Assembly: GCA_035378955.1 (NCBI GenBank) | Contig: DAOSUS010000008.1 | Span: 23,025 to 87,024, forward strand | Reading direction: 5' to 3' | Origin: Candidatus Hydrogenedens sp. | GTDB lineage: Bacteria; Hydrogenedentota; Hydrogenedentia; Hydrogenedentales; Hydrogenedentaceae | DNA: 64,000 nt | Shown: one piece after another, positions 54,656 to 63,898 of the stretch | Position numbering within the stretch: position 1 is the first letter of the stretch | Layout: the number at the start of each line of letters is the position of its first letter | Program-made: the position numbers and the translations under genes | The notes under the pieces: generated by a model | Told to the model about the DNA's origin: nothing | What the model saw: the letters and a program-made list of their open reading frames with translations, nothing else | Database searches by the model: none

Positions 54656-55426
54656 ATGGAAAAAGCCATAATAAAAAAGCAATATAAGGGTATTATCTGT
54701 TACGATGGAGAGTTTTTTCACGGATGGCAATACCAACCGGATAAAAAGACGGTTCAAGGAGAACTGCAAAAAAATCTTTCCTTAATAATGAGGAAGGAAA
54801 TTCATGTTCAGGGAGCTTCTCGAACAGATGCAGGAGTGCATGCATTAGGACAAACTTTTACTTTCTATTATGAAGGAAACATACCAACAAGATTACGCCA
54901 TGCAGTATCTCAACTTCTCGCACCCCACGCTAAAGTTATGGAAATCGAAGAGGTACCATTAGAATTTGATGTATGCCGTGATGTGAAATGGAAAAAATAT
55001 TGCTACACATTTGAGTTATCTAAAGAACCCAGTCCTTTTACTATAAAATATGCATGGCATGTCCCTTATAAGATTGATTTAGTCCTGCTCCGTGAATTAT
55101 TACCAGAATTAATCGGAACTCACGATTTTGCTGGTTTCCAGAGTACTGGTAGTCAAATGCAGACAACCGTCCGTACCCTTTATTCTGTGGAATTAAAAGA
55201 AGGAGGTGTAATAACATCCATCAATTCAGCTAACTTATGGCACATTGAATTTGTTGGGAATGGTTTTCTTTATCACATGATACGAAATATCATTGGAACA
55301 CTTATAGAAATTGCAAGAGGCAGGTTTCCAAAAGAATTTCTCTACAAATGTCTTTACGAAAATAAAAAATTTAATGGTCTCTGTGCCCCTCCTCACGGTC
55401 TTACCCTTGTTGAAATAAAATACTGA
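54656..55426 (+). CDS. truA: tRNA pseudouridine synthase A
   Basis: The catalytic aspartate lies in the TruA signature ASRTDAGVHALGQ (about residues 48-60). GFQSTGSQ and FLYHMIRNIIGTLIEIARG near the end complete the fold. TruA converts uridines 38-40 of the tRNA anticodon arm to pseudouridine. The 256-residue length is standard. It follows the putative glycosidase by 17 bp and ends 8 bp before the convergent radical SAM gene. Confidence 0.96.
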   Translation: MEKAIIKKQYKGIICYDGEFFHGWQYQPDKKTVQGELQKNLSLIMRKEIHVQGASRTDAGVHALGQTFTFYYEGNIPTRLRHAVSQLLAPHAKVMEIEEVPLEFDVCRDVKWKKYCYTFELSKEPSPFTIKYAWHVPYKIDLVLLRELLPELIGTHDFAGFQSTGSQMQTTVRTLYSVELKEGGVITSINSANLWHIEFVGNGFLYHMIRNIIGTLIEIARGRFPKEFLYKCLYENKKFNGLCAPPHGLTLVEIKY

Positions 55427-55434
55427 TAAAAAAA

Positions 55435-56976
55435 TCACTCTACGGTGGTATCATAGCTGGTATGGAAGAAATTAAAGAGATTAACAACTCTGAAGTCAAT
55501 GAAGCGGGGTAAGCTTTTAATGAAACGGAATACAGAGTAATGATTAAACTTTAAAAGTATCCATAATAAAAGAACAGGTTTTATTAAAAAGAACCCTATA
55601 TATTTGAAGAAATGAAATAAGATATGAGTAGAATAGCCATCGGGATTTTTCTGGTATTGTTTAATAAGAAATTCTATTATTCCAGAAGGATAAATAGTAG
55701 CAGGATGTTTTAAAAGATTTATTTTTGTTGGAGAGATAATTAAAAAGTCTTTTTTCGTATCATCATGCAAAAATTCAGGCATTTCCCTCTTAACTCGTTC
55801 GCGTAAATCTGTCCCCTCATAAAGAGTTAGGGAAAATAACAGGAAGAAATAAGGCTTGGGGATTTTTGCCAATGTCCGTACAGTTTCTAATTCATCCTCT
55901 TCGGTTTCATAAGGATTATCACAGATAATATCGTAATAAGGGACTATAGGATATTTATTCACTATTTTTGTAATATTTAAAAATTGTTCTTTTTTTATCT
56001 TACGATTATATATCTCATGGCTAACTCGTTCACAGCCACTTTGCAATCCTATATGGATTGCAGATAAGCCCGCATCTACAGCCAATTTTAACTTATCTTC
56101 GGTAATAAAGTTCGGAGTAGTTAAAATAATAAACGGTTTGTTTACTTTCTCCTTATATAAATTAAACAATTTTTCTATAGTCTCTTTCTTTTGAGCAAAA
56201 AGATTATCATCCTGCATTGAAATAAATAATAACGGTAAATCTTCAGAAACACCTGCACAGATTTCATTAATGATATGTTCTGGTGAAGCCCCTCGTAATG
56301 ACCAATCGGGATATAATTTACCAAAAAATGAATTTAAGCAATAGCTACAACGGAAAGGACAACCTCGAGAACTTACAAGACGATAAATACCTCCTCGAAA
56401 GGCACTATACTTCATATACAATTTTCGGTCTAAAACATGAACTTTATCTTTAAAAAGGATGTAGGCACTTTTTGCCAATCGAGGGATATAAGGTAGTTGA
56501 TTTAAATCCTGTATTAAAGGATTTAATGGATTTTGTATTACCTTACCATCTTCCATCCATGCCATATTATTGACAGTTTTTAATGATTTTCCCTCCTTAA
56601 GGGCATTGCATATATCAATCACTGTTTTCTCTGCTTCTCCCACACATACAAAGTCGGCATATTTTGTGCAACGAATAGGGTCTGCTGTGGGTTGAACACC
56701 ACCCCAAATAATTGGGATATCGAAATTCTGTTTCAAATAAATAGTAACATCCCTTGCTGAACTGAATTCAGAAGCAGTTAAACTAATGCCTATCCATGCT
56801 GGGTTATATTCTTGAATAAAGCCTTTTAATGCTTCCAGCATTGGATGATTATCGGGTTGGAAACGATTTATATATAAGAGCCCCGATTCATAACCATTTT
56901 CCAATAAAATCTGGTGGAGGAGTTTCAGTCCTAATATATTTAAATTTTTCTGTAGTGATAATAATAAAACACGCAT
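55435..56976 (-). CDS. B12-binding-domain radical SAM protein
   Basis: Residues about 1-135 form a cobalamin-binding-like domain (WIGISLTASEFSSARD, IPIIWGGVQPTADP) without DxHxxG. The radical SAM cluster is CxxxCxxC in SSRGCPFRCSYC (about residue 205), and IHIGLQSGCERV is the SAM-contact strand. The C-terminal 60 residues hold a hydrophobic helix (FFLIKPVLLLWILLKF), suggesting membrane association. This resembles the hopanoid/lipid-modifying or BchE-type group, but the substrate is unknown. It is the third radical SAM protein of this kind in the window. It appears monocistronic, with a terminator-bounded neighbour upstream. Confidence 0.88.
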   Translation of the reverse strand: MRVLLLSLQKNLNILGLKLLHQILLENGYESGLLYINRFQPDNHPMLEALKGFIQEYNPAWIGISLTASEFSSARDVTIYLKQNFDIPIIWGGVQPTADPIRCTKYADFVCVGEAEKTVIDICNALKEGKSLKTVNNMAWMEDGKVIQNPLNPLIQDLNQLPYIPRLAKSAYILFKDKVHVLDRKLYMKYSAFRGGIYRLVSSRGCPFRCSYCLNSFFGKLYPDWSLRGASPEHIINEICAGVSEDLPLLFISMQDDNLFAQKKETIEKLFNLYKEKVNKPFIILTTPNFITEDKLKLAVDAGLSAIHIGLQSGCERVSHEIYNRKIKKEQFLNITKIVNKYPIVPYYDIICDNPYETEEDELETVRTLAKIPKPYFFLLFSLTLYEGTDLRERVKREMPEFLHDDTKKDFLIISPTKINLLKHPATIYPSGIIEFLIKQYQKNPDGYSTHILFHFFKYIGFFLIKPVLLLWILLKFNHYSVFRFIKSLPRFIDFRVVNLFNFFHTSYDTTVE

Positions 56977-57042
56977 GCTGATTTTCTTACAAAAGAATTA
57001 ATTAAAGAAATCTATGTAATTATAGCATATACTTTTAAAACA

Positions 57043-57074
57043 TAGCCATAACAGATTTTTTTCTGCTACGGCTA
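57043..57074 (-). terminator. probable terminator of the lipoprotein gene
   Basis: On the minus strand AGCCGTAGCAGA (57073-57062) pairs with TCTGTTATGGCT (57055-57044) across a 6-A loop. Two of the twelve pairs are G-U wobbles in RNA, and one further A-T pair closes the base. TGTTTTA follows. The wobbles form only on this strand, which fits ending the lipoprotein transcript 33 bp after its stop. Confidence 0.5.
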
Positions 57075-57106
57075 ATAGTTTTATTAAAGGTATTAACTAC
57101 AAATCT

Positions 57107-58873
57107 TTAACTTGCTTTCGGGACAAAATAGGCAGTAACCTGTCCTTCCAACAAATTACCCTTCTTTTCATTCATTATTCGCAATTCTTGAATTTCTGAC
57201 AGGACCTTCTCCACATCCCTTTGAGCACCACCTAAATCCTGTCCCATAATACTCATCAATGGGAATATTGTGTCTAACAATAGTTTACTTTGAACCGAGA
57301 TAAGGTTATATCTTGGGATTGCAGGGTCTAATGGAGGTTTTAAACCAGCCATATAATTGGAGGTTTGTTTATCAAGAACCATATCTATCATTTTCTTTAA
57401 GACATCTACATTATTGCTGGCGATAACTTTATCCTCTACCATAACCATAGTAATCGGTATCGGCGAAGGGACCGCTAATTTTTTCAATGGGATATCCCGA
57501 TAACTTTCATCCGACATGGAAGGAACGAGCATATCTAATAAACCTTTTACTTGTTCCACATTTGAAGCCTGTATAATCACGATTAAAGCAGGGAAATCAC
57601 CCATTGCTGATGTAATAGCCACACCCATTTCATTTCCTAATAATCCCATAGCAGAAGCTCCATATTGAAGTCCCTGAGCTACTTCTTTTTTATCGCCCAA
57701 TGCTTTTTTCACTTCCGGAAGTGCTGATTGATTCAGGTATGTCTTATACTCATTAGTAAATTGCAATAACAAAGTGGCTTGCGTATTATCAGGCAATATC
57801 TTGGGCAATTCCATCGGTTTTGCCTCTCCTAAAATACTTGTAGACTTGGGGCGTTTGGCTAAATCCATCAGGGTCCGAACTTCTAATTTTTCATTTGGAT
57901 TTAAGGAGAAACAAACATATACGGGGTCTTGACCTTCAGGCAACATTTCTGTCCATGAAGTTGTTTTCAATTGTCCTAATAAAGCATACGGAGAAGATTG
58001 AACCAATGCAGGCATAAGTTGGTTTAACATAGGAATTAATTCCTCATCTTTTACAAGAGCAACACCTTCTGGATAAGGTGCCGATGGAATATCTACACCA
58101 TAGCGAATAGCATAAGGAGAATTAAACCGACTGGCAACACCTTTTACCATAGAAGAGGAACCTAATGTTACATAGCCCCCTCCGATAAAATAGGCATAAA
58201 CGCCATAATCCATTATTTTTGCACCGTCTACAATTACTTCCTGAGGTGCAGTTGCATTAATTTCAGGAATTTCAACAACCAACTCTTTTAGAGATGTTTC
58301 AACCTTTTCTTTGTCCTTCACTCCTAACATAACTGACCAATTCGGCTGTTTTACTTGAGTCCAGTCTATCTTTTGTATATCCACCTTTTTATCTGCTGTT
58401 TCTCCCTCTGGAGGAGTTAATAAAGCCTTCAAACTATCCAAGGAGGGCTTAAAATCAGCAAAGGCACCTATAGGTTTGGTTATATCAAATCCTCTTGCTT
58501 CCGCTACCTCTATTAAATTCTTTGCTTCTGGGACATCTGCAAAACTGGCTAATTGCCTGATTTGATTTTGTAGGAAGGAATCCACTTCATCAGCGGAATA
58601 GAAGCGTTTTGCTGTCTGAACAATTTTATCTAATCCATCCGCTAATGAGGGTAATACAATGCTTAATTGAGCATTTTCAGGTGTTAGTTTTAATAAAGAG
58701 GTTGTCGGAATACCTCCTTCCGCTGGTGGTAATGTCAACTCTTTAGGTTCGGGAGGTTTCGGTGGTGGTGTTTGTTCCGCAGGTCCACCGCAACCATTAA
58801 GCATAAATAATACACTTACCAATAAAATGGCACAGAAACTTAATAATACTTTTCTCATAACTTTAACTTTCAT
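57107..58873 (-). CDS. hypothetical lipoprotein
   Basis: The protein carries a good lipoprotein signal: basic start, hydrophobic helix and lipobox LNGC at about residues 25-28, then a Pro-rich linker (AEQTPPPKPPEPKE). The ATG at 58858 (MRKVLLSF) is an equally good start, five codons in. The mature part, about 550 residues, is alpha/beta with repeated segments of the type KVDIQKIDW and MVMVEDKVIASNNVDVLKKMID. This suggests internal duplication like that of DUF3352-type surface proteins, without a firm match. No catalytic motif is visible. It follows the PocR/AraC gene by 100 bp. Confidence 0.7.
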   Translation of the reverse strand: MKVKVMRKVLLSFCAILLVSVLFMLNGCGGPAEQTPPPKPPEPKELTLPPAEGGIPTTSLLKLTPENAQLSIVLPSLADGLDKIVQTAKRFYSADEVDSFLQNQIRQLASFADVPEAKNLIEVAEARGFDITKPIGAFADFKPSLDSLKALLTPPEGETADKKVDIQKIDWTQVKQPNWSVMLGVKDKEKVETSLKELVVEIPEINATAPQEVIVDGAKIMDYGVYAYFIGGGYVTLGSSSMVKGVASRFNSPYAIRYGVDIPSAPYPEGVALVKDEELIPMLNQLMPALVQSSPYALLGQLKTTSWTEMLPEGQDPVYVCFSLNPNEKLEVRTLMDLAKRPKSTSILGEAKPMELPKILPDNTQATLLLQFTNEYKTYLNQSALPEVKKALGDKKEVAQGLQYGASAMGLLGNEMGVAITSAMGDFPALIVIIQASNVEQVKGLLDMLVPSMSDESYRDIPLKKLAVPSPIPITMVMVEDKVIASNNVDVLKKMIDMVLDKQTSNYMAGLKPPLDPAIPRYNLISVQSKLLLDTIFPLMSIMGQDLGGAQRDVEKVLSEIQELRIMNEKKGNLLEGQVTAYFVPKAS

Positions 58874-58973
58874 AAACTTTTCCTTATCATTAACATTTTT
58901 GTTATATTGAATTTACATAATGGATACATATTGGACAGCATATATGATATAAAAGGTTTCAATCAACCACAAA

Positions 58974-60320
58974 TTATAATTCTTTTCTACGACTTCTCCC
59001 TTTACTCCCAAAATAAACCTTATATTCTATAGGGCTAAATCCCGTCGTTTTTTTAAATTTTTCTGACACTAATGAGCCATACCTAATACCAACACAATTA
59101 CCTATTTCCGATAGACTTTTATCTGTATTCCGTAAAAATTCTGCTATCTTTTCTACCTGAATATAGTTTAATAATTCATCATAATTTATCCCGATATTTC
59201 TCTTAATCCAGTGACTTAATGCGGAAGGCTCCATCTGCATTTCTTCCGCAATAGATAGTAAGGAACAATTCGATATAAGTTTTTTCTCAAGAACAGAATA
59301 AAATTTAGCAAATCTTTCTTTTTGATTTTCCTTCTTAAAATTATTTGTTACGAAAGCAAAAATATCCCTTATCAGCTTCTTTATAAAAACTCTCAAAGTT
59401 TTGTCTTCAAGAAACAATTTATCTTTCATAAAAAAAAGTTTGTGTTTATTTATAGGATTATTTTCCGAACCTTCTAATAAAAATGAACTTAAAATATTCA
59501 TCACCCATGTATACAATGAAAACTTTGCTTTCGCCAAATTTTTTCTCTGAATATTTAGTTCTTCTCCTTTCCCTCTCAAAACAAATTCTGCGAATTGTTT
59601 ATTTTCCATCTGAAGTGCGATAAGGAGCATTTGTTTTCTTACTTTATCAAAATTTTCAATATATTGGTTTATATCTTTGACATCTTCTTCCCTCTCTTTT
59701 ACGCGATATTTCTTATCATCAATTTCTGTTTGTTTACCAGTCCCTTCTGGAAATAAACGATTCCAATGAAATTGAAAACTCTCCTTCATCCAGAACATCA
59801 CTTCTTTTACAGAATCTATAGAATGATATGGAAGAAATTTCAAGGATTCCATTTCATTCTCAGGGATATTCAATTTTAATTCTTTCAGGTTATTAATCAC
59901 ATTAAAATATAAAACATCCTCCTTTTCTTCGATATGAAAAGGACCAACCGTTAAAACGACACTATAATGATGGTGACTTATTAAATGAATGGAACCGCAA
60001 CTAAAACCAATATGACATTTATAAAACAAAGGAATTTCTAAAATAGTTGCTTGTTCTGCACATCTATATCTGTCTATAAAACATTTTTTACCACCTACCT
60101 CCACAGACAATACAAAAGGACATAAAGCAAATTCTCTATCCGACCAGACTAAAAAATTCTGAGCAGTATTCAGCGACCAAATATGAACCGCAACCGCTGA
60201 ACGAAGAATATTAGAAATGCGCTGATAAAGCGAAACAAAATCTACATTTAAAAGTCGCTTCTTGAGAATTTCTAAATCAATTTTATTAATGGTGTGGGAT
60301 TCTTCTGTTTGCTTATCCAT
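58974..60320 (-). CDS. PocR-domain AraC-family transcriptional regulator
   Basis: Residues about 18-170 match the PocR ligand-binding domain: VAVHIWSLNTAQNFLVW, then a cysteine-rich part (CPF, KKCF, YRCAEQ, YKCHIGFSCG) and VVLTVGPF. A long coiled linker (about 205-330) leads to an AraC-type double helix-turn-helix at the C-terminus (SIAEEMQMEPSALSHWIKR and IGNCVGIRYGSLVSEKFKK, TTGFSPIEYK). PocR domains sense small hydroxylated compounds. The clustered cysteines could instead bind metal or sense redox state. The ATG lies 49 bp inside the upstream MBL gene, an unusually long overlap, and no later in-frame Met precedes the domain. Confidence 0.85.
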   Translation of the reverse strand: MDKQTEESHTINKIDLEILKKRLLNVDFVSLYQRISNILRSAVAVHIWSLNTAQNFLVWSDREFALCPFVLSVEVGGKKCFIDRYRCAEQATILEIPLFYKCHIGFSCGSIHLISHHHYSVVLTVGPFHIEEKEDVLYFNVINNLKELKLNIPENEMESLKFLPYHSIDSVKEVMFWMKESFQFHWNRLFPEGTGKQTEIDDKKYRVKEREEDVKDINQYIENFDKVRKQMLLIALQMENKQFAEFVLRGKGEELNIQRKNLAKAKFSLYTWVMNILSSFLLEGSENNPINKHKLFFMKDKLFLEDKTLRVFIKKLIRDIFAFVTNNFKKENQKERFAKFYSVLEKKLISNCSLLSIAEEMQMEPSALSHWIKRNIGINYDELLNYIQVEKIAEFLRNTDKSLSEIGNCVGIRYGSLVSEKFKKTTGFSPIEYKVYFGSKGRSRRKEL

Positions 60321-61042
60321 AACTGAATATCCCTCTCCCCAATAGATTGACGAACCAACCGTTCTACCAATTCATAATGATTGTTATTCTCACTTATATG
60401 AGCCAAAACAAGTACTCGAAGGGTATCATCAATAACCCAAGAAAGTAACTCTAACATTTGTTGATTGGACAAATGCCCAAACCTACTCTGTATTCGCTGT
60501 TTTATGTGAGCAGGATATATTCCGTTCATTAGCATATCCGGACAATAATTGGATTCAATTATTAGGCCATGGCAACCCTTCAATCTATTTACAATTAATT
60601 TCGAGGGATAACCACAATCCGTAGCAAAACCAAGTTTTGCATAATTATTGGATACGACATAATTTACCGGGTCGTTCGCATCGTGTGTTACCGAAAACGA
60701 CTGGACATGAAATTCCCCGATATTTACGCTATCCCCGGACTCAAAAAGTTCAATATTTCTGTTATCATTGATAATTTCCCGCAAAGCGTTGTAGGTACCC
60801 CGCGTCATAAAAATAGGTATATCATAAATACTAACCAATCTCTTCAAGCCACATATATGGTCAGCATGTTCATGGGTAATAAAAATGGCTTCAATATCCT
60901 CAACGGTTCGTTCTATAGTTTCCAGCCTCTTTTTTATCTGGGGTAGACTAAATCCACAATCCAATAAAATGGATGCGCGTGCACCCTGTATAAAAGTAGC
61001 GTTTCCAGAACTACCACTTCCCAATACAGAAAAACTTAACAT
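60272..61042 (-). CDS. MBL-fold metallo-hydrolase (YycJ/WalJ-like)
   Basis: The opening FSVLGSGSSGNATFI and the metal motif THEHADHICGL (HxHxDH, about residues 57-62) identify the YycJ-type MBL family. Further ligands are in VTHDANDP, FATDCG and HISENNNH. Family members include 5'-3' exonucleases and processing phosphodiesterases in Firmicutes; the role here is open. It lies 15 bp behind the glycosidase-like gene and overlaps the regulator. About 256 residues, cytoplasmic. Confidence 0.9.
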   Translation of the reverse strand: MLSFSVLGSGSSGNATFIQGARASILLDCGFSLPQIKKRLETIERTVEDIEAIFITHEHADHICGLKRLVSIYDIPIFMTRGTYNALREIINDNRNIELFESGDSVNIGEFHVQSFSVTHDANDPVNYVVSNNYAKLGFATDCGYPSKLIVNRLKGCHGLIIESNYCPDMLMNGIYPAHIKQRIQSRFGHLSNQQMLELLSWVIDDTLRVLVLAHISENNNHYELVERLVRQSIGERDIQLWISKQKNPTPLIKLI

Positions 61043-61057
61043 ATAAATACAATCCTC

Positions 61058-63022
61058 TTATATCCTAATTTTATCTTTTTTAAACTGGAAAACCTTTGTT
61101 GTAAATGGTGGAATTGAAATATCTATTTTACCACCTTCATCAAAGAAATATTGATTTCCCTGAACTAATTCAATGACCTCTTTTCTTACAAAATGCGTAT
61201 TTTTATATTTAATCGAACCCTCCCAAAGAAAATCTGCATGATTTATGATAACAATCTTTTGATATTCATCATCCTCTGTAAGTAACCATTCGCAGGGAGG
61301 ACCCGAAATCATAAACGGCACAAGGCCTGTAAACAGAGAATCCAATAAATGAACAACAGCTCCCATCAATACACCAGAACCCGTTTCAAACCATGGAGCA
61401 AGACTTATATACAAATTCCCCTTACCCAGTTGTGTATGAACAATCAAAGGAGCATTTTGATTCGCCCACGCTATTACCTCTGAATTAGAATCTACATTAG
61501 CGGGAATAAAACGAAATGCCTCATTATTCCACTCATCCTTTTGCCATTTCCAGCGATAACCTGTATGAAGTTCTGGAAGCATTTGCACTCCACACCATTC
61601 ATGGTCTTCCGGTCTGATTACCCCTGCGGAACATACCACGGTCCCACCATCACGAAGGTATTCAATCAATTTTTGTTTTAACTCTTCATGCAATACTAAT
61701 GGTCCTAAAATAACTACTACCTTGTATGATTTCAGTACATCTACTCCAACTTCTTCGGTAAATACATCAAAAATATCACCCCAACGACTAACCCCCATCG
61801 GCCGATAGGGTGAAAGGTCTACATTATTTTCTCTTAAAAATTGGTTTGCCTCTTTACGATTCTTAAACTTTCCAAATGGAATGTATGCTTTACTATAAAA
61901 AACATTTTGTGGCAAAGGTGCATAACGAGGAGTAATACATGAGAGAGCAAACGGACTTGCAGGTGGGTCATTATCCTCATAATTTCCGAAAGGAAATGGG
62001 TCCATCACAAAATTGCTTCCCGGAAAAATCGTTGTAAAAAAACTATCAATCCCTCTTTCCCCCGGATTTCTTCTTAATCGTGCATAATTCCATGCAAACT
62101 GTTGTGTCTCCCAATAAGGAGGGGTAATCCACCCATGGTCTGAAGGAAGAATAACAGCAACGGGAACAACAGGAGTTCCACGCGGTATCTTTTGTATCCA
62201 TCGTGAAAATTGTTCAAAATCTTTTCCCAATTGAGATAATCTTCCATCGGGATAACACAGCAAATCTCCACCTTCAATTGCCAGATAATCGGCTCCCGAA
62301 AAATAGGAAACCATCCAATTCCTTTGATGAAAAGAGGTAGATAAATCCTGAACACATCCATAAAAAACACCCCACCACAGAGAAAAATCTATTCCCCACG
62401 AACAATTGTATTGCTTCCCCGCACCACGGGTAAATGCTATACCGGTTTGTATATCTTCTATATCATCATTGGTCCGTTCTAATAAAACTGCTTCCAAACC
62501 CAGTTTTGCATAGATATGTGCACTGCTTGCATAACCACATCTCCCCCATTTATGGATATCAGGAGCATATTTTTGAACTTCGGCCAATCCTTCTTTCAAA
62601 AAACTTTCAAATCGTTTTAAAGCTTCCGTATGAGAATGCGGAGGTTTTTCAAGAAAACTCCTTGAAAAACCAACTCCCGAAGAATCTTCTTCCGTAAAAC
62701 CTTCCCACACAAAATTACTTCCAAAAACATCAAAATATCCCTTAAGAGATTCTTCCGTTCGGGGGACCTCTTTGTTGTTATCTTCATAAAATCGTTTTCG
62801 TGTTTCAGGATGTGCCAAAAAGGGCGTAATAACAGGCATTAATCCTTTATTCTTTAAATATTCAAGATGTAATTTATTTCGAACAGGAGAGGAGGCTATT
62901 CCCCAGCACCATTTATCTTTACCTGCCCAATCCCATGGAACAGGAATATCCTTTTCATTTTCAGGGACAGAACTTTCTACAATTATTTTTGCTGTTTGAG
63001 ACTTTCGGTTAGAATCTGTCAT
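61058..63022 (-). CDS. hypothetical glycosidase-like protein (GH42-type layout)
   Basis: I recognise no named family. Residues about 35-330 read as a barrel (GIASSPVRNKLHLEYL, NFVWEGFTEED, YLAIEGGDLLCYPDG). Residues about 400-600 resemble the beta-galactosidase trimerisation/amidotransferase-like domain of GH42 enzymes: SYKVVVILGPLVL, LREYLRDGGTVVC-like EYLRDGGTVV, and TQLGKGNLYISLAPWF. The C-terminal 60 residues look like a small beta domain. The N-terminus shows no signal peptide, so it is probably cytoplasmic. As first gene of an operon with an MBL protein and the PocR/AraC regulator, it may act on the compound that regulator senses. Confidence 0.6.
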   Translation of the reverse strand: MTDSNRKSQTAKIIVESSVPENEKDIPVPWDWAGKDKWCWGIASSPVRNKLHLEYLKNKGLMPVITPFLAHPETRKRFYEDNNKEVPRTEESLKGYFDVFGSNFVWEGFTEEDSSGVGFSRSFLEKPPHSHTEALKRFESFLKEGLAEVQKYAPDIHKWGRCGYASSAHIYAKLGLEAVLLERTNDDIEDIQTGIAFTRGAGKQYNCSWGIDFSLWWGVFYGCVQDLSTSFHQRNWMVSYFSGADYLAIEGGDLLCYPDGRLSQLGKDFEQFSRWIQKIPRGTPVVPVAVILPSDHGWITPPYWETQQFAWNYARLRRNPGERGIDSFFTTIFPGSNFVMDPFPFGNYEDNDPPASPFALSCITPRYAPLPQNVFYSKAYIPFGKFKNRKEANQFLRENNVDLSPYRPMGVSRWGDIFDVFTEEVGVDVLKSYKVVVILGPLVLHEELKQKLIEYLRDGGTVVCSAGVIRPEDHEWCGVQMLPELHTGYRWKWQKDEWNNEAFRFIPANVDSNSEVIAWANQNAPLIVHTQLGKGNLYISLAPWFETGSGVLMGAVVHLLDSLFTGLVPFMISGPPCEWLLTEDDEYQKIVIINHADFLWEGSIKYKNTHFVRKEVIELVQGNQYFFDEGGKIDISIPPFTTKVFQFKKDKIRI

Positions 63023-63133
63023 TTGAATTAAATTCCTAAATTTTATAAATAAAATTAAATTCTTGTTAAAATGTATAGAAGACTAATAATGAATACAATA
63101 ACTATAAAATTATACTAATGAGGGATATTATAA

Positions 63134-63898
63134 ATGGAAATTATTGATGTCCATTGTCATTTAGAAGCAGAAGAATTTCGTGATGATTTAGAAGAAGTTG
63201 TAAGAAATGCAAAATCGGCAGGGATTATAAAACTAATTACATCTTCTGTAAGTCCTGGACAATGGGAAAAATCGCTATGGCTTTCCCAACAATATCCTGA
63301 AATTGAATGCACATGGGGTATTCATCCCTGGTATATCCAAGAGGACTATTTTAACAATTTAAATCGTCTCCTAACTGATTCGGTAAATAAAATTGTAGCC
63401 ATCGGCGAAATCGGTTTGGATTTGAAAATAGATAATCCCCCTTATGAATTGCAAGAAAAATTTTTTATCCGTCAATTAGAAATTGCAAAAGAAATTAATC
63501 TCCCCGTCGTTATCCATTGTCGAGGAGCTTTCTCCCAACTTACAGGAATCATAAATAAAATAGGTATGCCAGAACGAGGAGGAATTATTCATGCATTCAA
63601 AGGGAGCCCTGAAATAGTTGAACAATTAATTCCCCATAGAATTTTTTTCTCTTTAGGTTGTGGTATCACATACAGGTATAGTTCAAAAAGACAAAAAATT
63701 TTAAATCAAATTTATCCCGATTACTTATTAGTTGAAACAGATAGCCCGGATATTCCGCCAGCAGGTCAATCAGGTATGCGTAATGTCCCCTCTAATATTA
63801 CTCTTGTGCTTACTGCACTTGCCGAATACCTAAAAATTTCAGAATCAGAAATAGCAAAAAATACCACAAAAAACGCAAAAAAAGTTTTTAATTTATAA
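63134..63898 (+). CDS. TatD-family metal-dependent hydrolase
   Basis: The amidohydrolase-type metal site is complete: DVHCHLEAEEF at the N-terminus, AIGEIGLDL (Glu), VVIHCRGAF (His), IIHAFKGS (His) and VETDSPDIPP (Asp). The 254 residues match TatD DNases, which act on DNA 3' ends or D-aminoacyl-tRNA in different members. It is cytoplasmic. GAGGG precedes the ATG. It is divergent from the glycosidase-like gene. The last 100 bp of the window behind it are nearly pure A/T with no gene. Confidence 0.93.
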   Translation: MEIIDVHCHLEAEEFRDDLEEVVRNAKSAGIIKLITSSVSPGQWEKSLWLSQQYPEIECTWGIHPWYIQEDYFNNLNRLLTDSVNKIVAIGEIGLDLKIDNPPYELQEKFFIRQLEIAKEINLPVVIHCRGAFSQLTGIINKIGMPERGGIIHAFKGSPEIVEQLIPHRIFFSLGCGITYRYSSKRQKILNQIYPDYLLVETDSPDIPPAGQSGMRNVPSNITLVLTALAEYLKISESEIAKNTTKNAKKVFNL

